The notes under the pieces: model-generated
Seen by the model: the letters and a program-made list of their open reading frames with translations, nothing else
Database searches by the model: none
Told to the model about the DNA's origin: nothing
Position numbers and translations under genes: made by a program
Assembly (NCBI GenBank): GCA_036768485.1
Contig: JAVLUZ010000341.1
Coordinates: 1,977,658 to 2,041,657, forward strand
From: Mermis nigrescens
Lineage: Eukaryota > Nematoda > Enoplea > Mermithida > Mermithidae
Reading direction: 5' to 3'
DNA length: 64,000 nucleotides
Shown here: piece by piece, positions 54,928 to 64,000 of the stretch
Position numbering within the stretch: position 1 is the first letter of the stretch
Layout: each line of letters begins with the position of its first letter

Positions 54928-55506
54928 ATGGCTCATGATCCTCAAACAATGGCTGATGCTTTTAGAGCGGCTTTCAGTGATTTTGGGGAACCGTTAACTG
55001 AAAAAATTAACGAATTAAAAACAATTGTCGAACAGGGTGGAGCCCAATTTTCTGGAGCTAATCTTTCTGCAACCGACCAGTTTAATCGTTTAGGAGTTTT
55101 ACTTAACCAAAAACCACCTAAACCATTCTCAGGTGCTTTTGGTGAGTCGTTTCAGGAATGGATAAAGAAATTCGAAAAATACATGCTCTTGCAAGGAGTT
55201 TTAAATGCAGATGACAACTATAAAATCGCATTTTTAGAGTCAAATTTTTCTGGGACCGCTTTGGCAAAGTTGAATAGCATTCTAGGTCGTCTAAGATCCC
55301 CCACATATGACGAACTTAAAGAAGAACTTGGAGATGAATTTTCAGAGGGTAGGGATAGTGATATTTATCAGGGGATGATATATGACACTAGGCAAAGGAG
55401 GAATGAGACCGCCCAGCAGATTTGCAGAAAGGCTTCAAAAACTGGCCAAATCTGCTTATCCCAATTAACATCTGAAAATCGAGATTCTATCATAAAACTG
55501 ATTTAA
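54928..55506 (+). pseudogene. gag of a plus-strand Ty3/Gypsy element, truncated
   Basis: 192-codon ORF with a retrotransposon-gag capsid signature: KPPKPFSGAFGESFQEWIKK, then FLESNFSGTALAKLNS and TYDELKEELGDEF. The region after residue about 165 reads as a Lys/Cys-rich peptide for about 15 codons, while another frame there keeps typical gag composition; normal composition then returns. This suggests two compensating one-base indels. The ORF ends without zinc knuckles, and no protease or reverse transcriptase follows, so the element is truncated or interrupted near 55506. Confidence 0.8.
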
Positions 55507-56207
55507 GTACAGGTGTAGAAAATACATTGATGGCAGTTTGGTAGAATGCAGGTTCTTATGACATATTACAAAGTTAACTGATATTTTTACTATGGCTTTA
55601 GTCAACTGAATATAAATATAATGGTAGATTGTTTATTAAGCAGAGCACACGAACGGCGGTCGGAAAAACGTGAATACTGAACCGAAAATACTAAAGCAGA
55701 TATAATTTTATAATAATTATTAGCGCTGCGTGGTCATATGCAGGCCAAAGTTCAGAAGATCACGAGAGCTAATGACACACGAGCGTAGGATGCTAAAGAT
55801 GAACTACAAAATATGCAATGACATACATTCAAAGTTCAGTGAAATCTTATTACATAATCATATTTTTGAATCTTTATAAAAACTTATGTTAAATATTCTC
55901 TAAAATGCTTTTCGTAAAATGTTCTATGAAGAATTCATAAAGTATAAAATGCATATTGCAAATCAAGATGTAAAATGATTTCACTGTTACATCCTTTCCC
56001 CTTTAGTATAGAATGAAGTTAATAGGAATAGGAATGTAAACTGAATATTTAAAATAAATTTTGCTTGTATAACCACGCAAGCTAAAGTTTAACCAAATCA
56101 CACAAGAACGCATTTTTCATAGAAATGACAACACGTATTAAATGTGGCTAAATAATAGCGAAACAATAAAAATGCAATAGTTAGAATGTACCAAATCGAG
56201 CTACCGT
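55507..56207. other. AT-rich DNA after the gag fragment
   Basis: No ORF or motif recognised. Confidence 0.5.
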
Positions 56208-57572
56208 TCAAATTAATAACTTTGCTGTAGAAACGTCCACGGCTTGGACCTGTGCCGAATAACGCCCTAGCTGCTTTTCAATCGCCTTGCAAATACGAAT
56301 TTCCTTATGACATTTCCTGTGACGATAGCATGAATGACTGATGCAATTGATCACACCAATTGTTGTAAAATGCAGTGTGAAAGCCTTGCCATGTGCTGTT
56401 GTCTCATCGGACGAATCTGGCATAAAATTGCTGAAGCATCTCTCGAATTAATCCGTCAGAAGCGCTCCTCCACCTTTTGTGTACGCATATCCTGGGCCGG
56501 CAGCATACGATCTTGGATTGCTATGCAGCTAGCTGCGGGCTGTTGCTGGATAGGCTTAAACGGGGCAGTTGAAATGGTGGCTGTTGAACTCAGACAGCTT
56601 CAAATGGCGTCAGCTGGTTCAATGACTTTTTAACCTGAACTAAGTCGCTGTACATTGCTGAAGTGGCAGATGATGAATCGAACGTTTGAGTTAATTTTTC
56701 TACTTGAAGAACGCTTTGCTTAAATGCTTTAGTATCAGTGTCAATGTCCCACAAGAAACGATTTTCCCACGCAAAGGCTTAGATCCCTCCGTTTTAAAGA
56801 AATCATCAGCAAACAAAGCTATGTTGACATGGTGCAAAGCTAGAAGCCCATGTATCAAGGCACACTGTAGCTTTGATAGCAGTAACATGATCCATATCAT
56901 TGATTCCTACCAAATCATTTAATATGGAAGGCCGTACATTGAAAATTTCAGTAGCAATGTCAATGAGGTCAATGTCCATTGTCCCCAACACATTAGGCAA
57001 GACTGAAATTTCAAAAGGCAACCAAGAGGCCCGCCAAAAAGGTCAATATTTAAAACATTTCAAAGATGGATCAGAATTTTTCAAAGCTTTACTGAATTGA
57101 AAACCAACAGTAAAAATGGTCGGATCCATCAGTAAATTGAATACGTGGAGCGGTATCCCGCCCATTCACCTTATGTCAAATGCAAACCCAAGGCCATCAG
57201 CTGCCTTGAGAAATACCTAGAATCTCGCAAAAGGGCCTTTTTGGTTGATTTCAAAGCTTAGAATCGGTCCCTTGGTCCTCCTCGCCCATTTTAGGCACAG
57301 CATCTGATGATTCGATCGGTTGATCTTCACAGTTAATAGCATTGTGGTTAGATTGCCTTTTAATAGAGTACTCTGAACAATAAACACAAGAATTCCCGGA
57401 TTGTGAGGGTCAGCTCGTAGTCTGCATGCCAGCTCAGTTGGTACATCCGCTCCAGGCATGTAGTAAATGCGTGCATCAATGGGATTCCGATGCAACTGCA
57501 AGCACCACTGCTCAGGCAGTTTGTTTCGAATCGGACCAGAAGTAGTTGGCTTTCATTTCCAGTTTTCATCAC
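56208..57572 (-). pseudogene. Degenerate minus-strand coding sequence, probably retroelement
   Basis: Several short minus-strand ORFs in changing frames (56208-56423, 56700-56900, 56806-57021, 57217-57572) suggest decayed protein-coding DNA of higher GC content. One contains ATVCLDTWASS, which would be a retropepsin active site (DTGAS) with Gly replaced by Trp. The others were not recognised. Relation to the neighbouring integrase end at about 57870-58080 is likely but unproven. Confidence 0.35.
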
Positions 57573-57869
57573 TGTGGTCGCTTAGCATTGATTTTGTGTC
57601 ATCGCATGAGTTAGGCATCTGAATATTTGCTTTTAATTTACATAATTGTTACCGCAGTAAAATGATTAATGATAAGAGCTGTAGTTCAAAGTTTAGAGTT
57701 TTAGAGTTCCCCCTCAATTGAGGATATAGAATTCATAAGTATGTGACTTATTTACTTACGTTGATCATTCGTAAATTGATCTTTAGATTGCTTATTGATC
57801 ATTGAAGCATTCTTTGACTCTACTAAATTTTTATTAGCTTGTGAATCTTTTTAATCGGTTCACATGAAT

Positions 57870-58080
57870 TATCTGAGTTTTACAGCATTTTCACATTTTA
57901 TAAAAACGTTCGGATAACAACTAGTGTCAGTGACTGTGTACGGCCCTTCCCATGGGTGAGTTAATTTGTTAGTTTGCCCTGGTTTCACAGTAAAATTGTT
58001 TGTAAACTACATTGCCTACATCAAATTCAATATTTTTAACTTTTATATCATATTGTCTTTTTGCATGATACATCGATTTT
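57870..58080 (-). pseudogene. Gypsy integrase C-terminal (GPY/F) fragment
   Basis: The minus strand reads YHAKRQYDIKVKNIEFDVGN, followed after a frame change by THPWEGPYTV. W-x-GPY is the GPY/F module that ends Ty3/Gypsy integrases. Frame breaks show decay. It is separate from the integrase at 63130-64000, which has its own C-terminus. Confidence 0.6.
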
Positions 58081-58226
58081 TTGCATTTCTTAGAAAGTCT
58101 GATTTTTAGCAGATTTTGCGACTTTAGGTAGATTTTTACTAGTCCCCTCCTTTTACATCCTCAGTAATCCACAATTCCAAGTATATTCATCTTTTTTGTT
58201 CCATCGGAGCATTTTTCTTTGCTAGT
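58077..58226. repeat. Partial copy of the family-J inverted repeat arm
   Basis: Matches the right arm at 62866-63125: CTGATTTTTAGCAGATTTTG, AGTCCCCTCCTTTTAC and TTTTGTTCCATCGGAGCATT, in order. Confidence 0.8.
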
Positions 58227-58388
58227 ATAATATATCATTTGATGCAAGTTGTTTTTCTGCCTTAATGGAGGAATAAACGCAAATTGAACAAAAATGAATA
58301 AGACACATATGTATGTATGCTGATGCAGGTATGTATGTAAATGCTTCCTGGAATAGGTTTATACATGTATGTGTAGCTAAGCAAGGTC

Positions 58389-59870
<1,482 letters not shown>

Positions 59871-60199
59871 TGGCACAGATTTGTAGAGGAAGGGATGCTC
59901 CAAATTAAGTTTTTTTGTTTGTTGAAATTCGCATTAGTTCTCGAATGGGAGCGTAAAGAGTGCGAAAATCTGGGGGTGAAAAAGCACATTTTGGTCGAGT
60001 TTTAAACTTGTATATGTCTGATACTAACTCCGCTTAATGAGTTTTTAAAAATGTTTTCTGTTAGAAATGTAGAGCGGATCAAGGGCTACAATCTGCTTAC
60101 AAGCATACTTTTCTACGCTCAACAGGGAGTTAGGTCCTGGGTTTGAAGTTTACACTCTAGTCGATGGTGTAAGAAACAGATTTTAACTAAGAATTCTCT

Positions 60200-61260
60200 G
60201 CCAGCTTTTTCCGCTTATGAGTCGGGCTAAAATGAGTATAACAGAAATCAAACAGCTTCTAGAAGCTACACGTCACAGCAAACCGCGTTCAAAAAAACGC
60301 AATATTAAGTCATTTATGGGGGTGTAAAGTTTGAAATCAGGAAAAATGGGCGAAAAAACACGTTTTTCCCCTAATTTTGATTGGTAAATCATATCAAATA
60401 ATTTTTGCAACAGAACGGATTTTTAAAGTTTACAATGTTTTGAATGATGGAAAATATGTCTTTGTTTGGGTTTTGTTCGCCACTTCCTCCTTTCAGAAGT
60501 CAGGATAGGTCCAATAAAATAAAAATTAAGTGCCTTATATGGGTTGTATGTCATAGCAAAACGCGTATGTCTAAACCAATATTAAGCGAGTGTAAAGTCA
60601 AGAATGGGGTGCTTTAAACAGGTTTCTGTCTTGTTTCTTTCTGTCAGCTTCTCCGGTTATGAGTCAGGGACATGATTGTCAAGTCTGTAAATTAACCTGA
60701 AACCAAGTTCGATACACAATTTTGGCGCGTATGTTTACACTCTGTTAATTTATCCTTACGACATTATGGAGACTTACTATTTTCATAAAAGTTGGTCGTA
60801 ATATCGAAGCAATATTAAAATTACGATTCTGACTAGAACCTTTTTTAAACTAGGTGTTAACATATTGTTTACACTACATATTAATCTTTGTTTTAGAGCC
60901 TTGGGGAAACCTAATTTTTTCCTTATGACTCGAAATTTTTAAGGAATCAAGTGTGAGAAGTCGGTTAGACACATTTTTTTACACAACAGTGGTGTAAACT
61001 GTTTTACACCTAATGTTGATTTGTCATTATACCATTGTTGAGACGTGATGTCTTTATAAATGTTGATTGTAATATCCGTGTAATATCAGATTTACGAATC
61101 CGACTGAAATCTTTGTGCATTCTGTGTATGTAAGTAAAACTGCATACGAACTTTTGACCTAGAGCCTTGCAAAAAAATAATATTTTTCTTAAATTCAAAA
61201 AACCAATAAATCAAGTGTGAGATGCCAGTTGGGCGCGTTTGTTTACAATGACGCTTTTCA
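60200..61260. repeat. Degenerate tandem duplication with GTGTAAA words
   Basis: Segments recur in order. CTTATGAGTCGGGCTAAAAT (60222) resembles a stretch at 60656. CTTACGACATTATGGAGACT (60753) resembles about 61030, and AGAGCCTTGGGGAAAC (60894) resembles about 61160, each pair about 270-280 bp apart. Words GTGTAAA and TTTACAC are scattered through the block. Confidence 0.6.
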
Positions 61261-61834
61261 AAAGGTGGTCTTATAACGATTAGAACATAGGTTTTGGCTT
61301 ACTGTTGATGCTACAGTCTTATGTATTTCATGTAATTCAGTGCATGAGAATCAATTTTCAGCTCATTATCAAGTGACCACAGAAGTAATTGAAAAATTGC
61401 CTACAGTAATATAGTTTTGAAAAATAAACATTCATGTGTCATGTAATTGTTAAGTACAATATAATGATTGTTGCTTCAGCTAAAGTCACTTCAGTTTTTT
61501 GAGTACAGTGATTCAAAAATTGTTATTCAAGCATGTTGCTCCACATTCATGATGGCTTGCTTAAGAAATTATTATAAGTGTTGGTTACGTTATCATGAAT
61601 GTGTAAATTTATCATAAATGCTTTGAACTGAAGGTAATTGATTTGTTGTTCTTTGACTTGTTGAATAAGGTTAATTACTGTTCGTAGTGTTAACGCGGGT
61701 ATTGATAGAGTGAGTTGAACGAATGCGAATGCAAGTATAAATTGCTGAGATGGAAGCAGTACCTAATGACATTCGCTACAACACTGACAAAGATAGGAAT
61801 AACTACTATTTTTTGTTAACAAAAAGTTGGGTAC

Positions 61835-63125
61835 TAGCAAGAAAAAATGCTCCGATGGAACAAAAAAAGGTAGAATATACTTGGAACAAAGAATTATCAA
61901 TGACCTGAAAGGGGGGCTAGAAAAGCTCCTATCTATAAATGTCACAAAATTTGCTAAAACTCAGAAATTTCCTAAACAAAGAAAAAATGAAAGTAAGTAA
62001 ATCAAAGAAAAAGACTAGCTGTGCCTAAAACTGCAAGATCTGCTAAAAATCAGACTTTTTCTAAGCAACGCAAAAATCAAAGTATATTCTGCGGCCTCTG
62101 AAAAAAATAGGTGAACCTTATCATAATGTCCACCATACAGTGGGCGGTTTCAAAATTCTGAGGGGTTCTCAAATTGGAATATTGGCCTTAAAAATAGTGC
62201 TATGGCAAAGATACACACCATTTTTGAACGTTTCTTGTCGAGCTCTATCTATTGGTATCTACCAAAAAACCCAAAAAGAGCAGAAAGATTTAAAAAATTG
62301 AATTCTGGAGGTATTGTTGGGTATTTGCCTTTTCTTGTTAAGTATTTTGCCTTGGGGTGCATACTCCCCAAAACCCCTACGTCTAGGTATGGTGTCCAAT
62401 GCTTAATATAAAGCTTATAAAATAAATCTCAAATCTGCGTATTTGCTAATCACTTGCAACGTTAATTTATTTGATATTGTGGCTAGATAAACATTACAAA
62501 AAGTTATATCCTATGATTATTTGCGATACCGCAATGAAAGACTGTGATTTCTATATAATGCATGCGTCCATTTAGTACTCTTCTGGCATTTAATCCCACC
62601 AGACCACCTGGATTCCATTCCTGCCCATGTAAACTGATAACCATTAGGCATGGGAGGTTATGGTTATGCACCAGTGTTCAATCAGAAATGTCAAAAATTT
62701 CCATTCTTCCAACATACCATAATTACTATTTTTTGACTCTGAAAAATATTGCAACATGGCGCTGCTCAGCTATAGCGATATCTGCTTTTGCAGAGTGAGT
62801 GGTTCAGTTATCTAGCCCAATGTTTAATCTTTGTTCAACAAGATGCTGCTTTCTTCTGCAGGCTGCAGAATATACTTCGATTTTTGCGTTGCTTAGAAAT
62901 AGTCTGATTTTTAGTAGATCTTGCAGTTTTAGGCACAGGTAGGTTTTTTCTTTGATTTACTTACTTCCATTTTTTCTTTGTTTAGGAACTTTCTGAGTTT
63001 TAGCAAATTTTGTGACATTTGTAGATAGGAGCTTTTTCTAGTCCCCTCCTTTTACGTCCTTGATAATTCTTTGTTCCAAGTATATTCTACCTTTTTTTGT
63101 TCCATCGGAGTATTTTTTCTTGCTA
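61835..63125. mobile_element. Family-J element with ~265-bp inverted repeats
   Basis: The left arm (61835-62100) starts TAGCAAGAAAAAATGCTCCG. The right arm (about 62866-63125) ends CGGAGTATTTTTTCTTGCTA, and the arms match through most of their length. The interior has a family-A MITE (62134-62391) and unassigned DNA. It lies directly beside a Gypsy integrase end. No TSD is certain. Foldback or long-TIR type element. Confidence 0.82.
62134..62391. mobile_element. Family-A MITE nested in J
   Basis: TSD ATGTCCAC / GTGTCCAA (6 of 8). Ends CATACAGTGGGCGGTTTC and CTACGTCTAGGTATG. One of the more diverged A copies. Confidence 0.75.
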
Positions 63126-63129
63126 ATTG

Positions 63130-64000
63130 ATTGCATTCACGCCTCAGATTCGTTGAATCAAATAAAGTCCGAGCCATTGTTTTTGAAATTTGCTATTAAA
63201 ACGGGCATTTTTATATAAAACAAGCTGACCTACCTTGTACGGTTGCTCACCTTCAACCCTATTTCGCTGGTCATACTGGCGCTGTTGTCACATATGCACA
63301 TGATGGGCAGCATCAGCAGCTAACCCTCGAGCTATTTGCAGGTTGACATATATTTTGCAAACCAACAGAAACTGGTGGCGGAATTTCATTGTTGTATTTG
63401 GCTGCATCAAGGGCTTGTTCTATTGGCAACTTGGCGGTCCGTCCATAAATCAAATAAAATGGTGAATAGCCAGTACTTTCATGCCTGGAAATATTATAAG
63501 CAAACGTTACAGAAGGATGACGCATGTCCCAATTGTTATCCTCTCCCTGAAGTAAGGTGGCCAACATCGTCCCAAGAGTTTGATTGAACCGTTCAAGCAA
63601 GCCATCTGTTTGGGGGCAGTAAGCCGTGGAGGTGATATGCCGGACTTTGAAAAGTCGACACACTTCCTGAAAAGTGGCAGCTACGAATCCGGTTCCTCTG
63701 TCGAATTGAACGATTTTCGGAGCTCCAAAATGGAGGATGATCTTGTCTACAAATTGCTCAGTAAATCGTAATGGCTCTTAAAATGGGTATGGCTATGGTT
63801 TCAGCCCATTTTGTTGGCCGATCTATAAAAACTAAAATATGATTATTTCCTTGGATCCCTGGAAGAGGTACCATAGTGACCATGACCCAAGATTCCATAG
63901 TTGCAGCTACAGGAATAGGTTTCATAGGCTGTACCACTAGCCTCTGAATCATAGGCTTATGTTGTTGGCATGATAAGCATTTGTGACAATACCGCCAGAC
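63130..64000 (-). pseudogene. Ty3/Gypsy integrase, truncated by window edge
   Basis: Reading inward from the window end on the minus strand: CHKCLSCQQHK is the last part of the HHCC zinc module. The catalytic core follows: VMVTMVPLPG, where the first catalytic Asp is expected (usual form D.VGPLP) but is lost; FDRGTGF with the second Asp; and AYCPQTDGLLERFNQTL with the catalytic Glu. A chromatin/GPY-type C-terminus follows, with EQPYKVGQLVLYKNARFNSK. Frame changes occur at about 63770 and 63313. It is inactive, and upstream pol lies beyond the window. Confidence 0.85.

Overview
This is a window of a nuclear, TE-saturated animal genome, most likely an invertebrate. Genes are split by GT-AG introns, the background is AT-rich, hAT-type DNA transposons and their short non-autonomous derivatives (MITEs) dominate, and Ty3/Gypsy, non-LTR and Tc1/mariner-like relics are also present. 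Two microsatellite blocks of pure TA lie near the two ends. I cannot name the species from sequence alone. Nothing prokaryotic is present.

The only host gene I recognise is mrpl15 (mitochondrial large-subunit ribosomal protein uL15m) on the + strand, 27.5-51.2 kb. Four exons (27498-27605, 33907-34072, 42521-42737, 50922-51169) have compatible phases except for one expected internal exon between the first two, which I could not find. Its introns are stuffed with MITEs, many with readable 8-bp target-site duplications (TSDs).

Layout: 0-2.2 kb, TA repeat, low-information DNA and one MITE. 2.2-12.16 kb, a ~10 kb hAT element with a seven-exon BED-finger transposase gene carrying a single-base frame lesion, and a second, deleted hAT (8.13-9.63 kb) nested in its intron 4. 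12.2-16.8 kb, a minus-strand LTR-retroelement remnant with an envelope-like ORF and a broken gag, but no pol seen between them. 17.1-18.4 kb, a 5'-truncated non-LTR reverse transcriptase. 18.7-21.6 kb, minisatellites. 22.8-26.2 kb, a four-level transposon nest. 27.5-51.2 kb, mrpl15 and its MITE-filled introns, including a two-level nest at 45.0-47.3 kb and near-palindromic Tc1/mariner-type MITEs at 34.1 and 35.3 kb. 53.6-55.5 kb, a plus-strand Gypsy 5' end (LTR end, primer site, gag). 56-58.1 kb, degenerate minus-strand retroelement sequence. 59.5-61.3 kb, degenerate tandem DNA. 61.8-63.1 kb, a long-inverted-repeat element. 63.1-64 kb, a minus-strand Gypsy integrase running off the window.

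The repeats fall into families that I label A-P here for reference only. Most (A, B, C, D, E, F, K, L) end in CA/CAG or TAG and make 8-bp TSDs, as hAT elements do. A hairpin word GGCGC-GAA-GCGCC recurs in several otherwise unlike families and is one of the more unusual signals. All assignments rest on reading the sequence; no database search was run.
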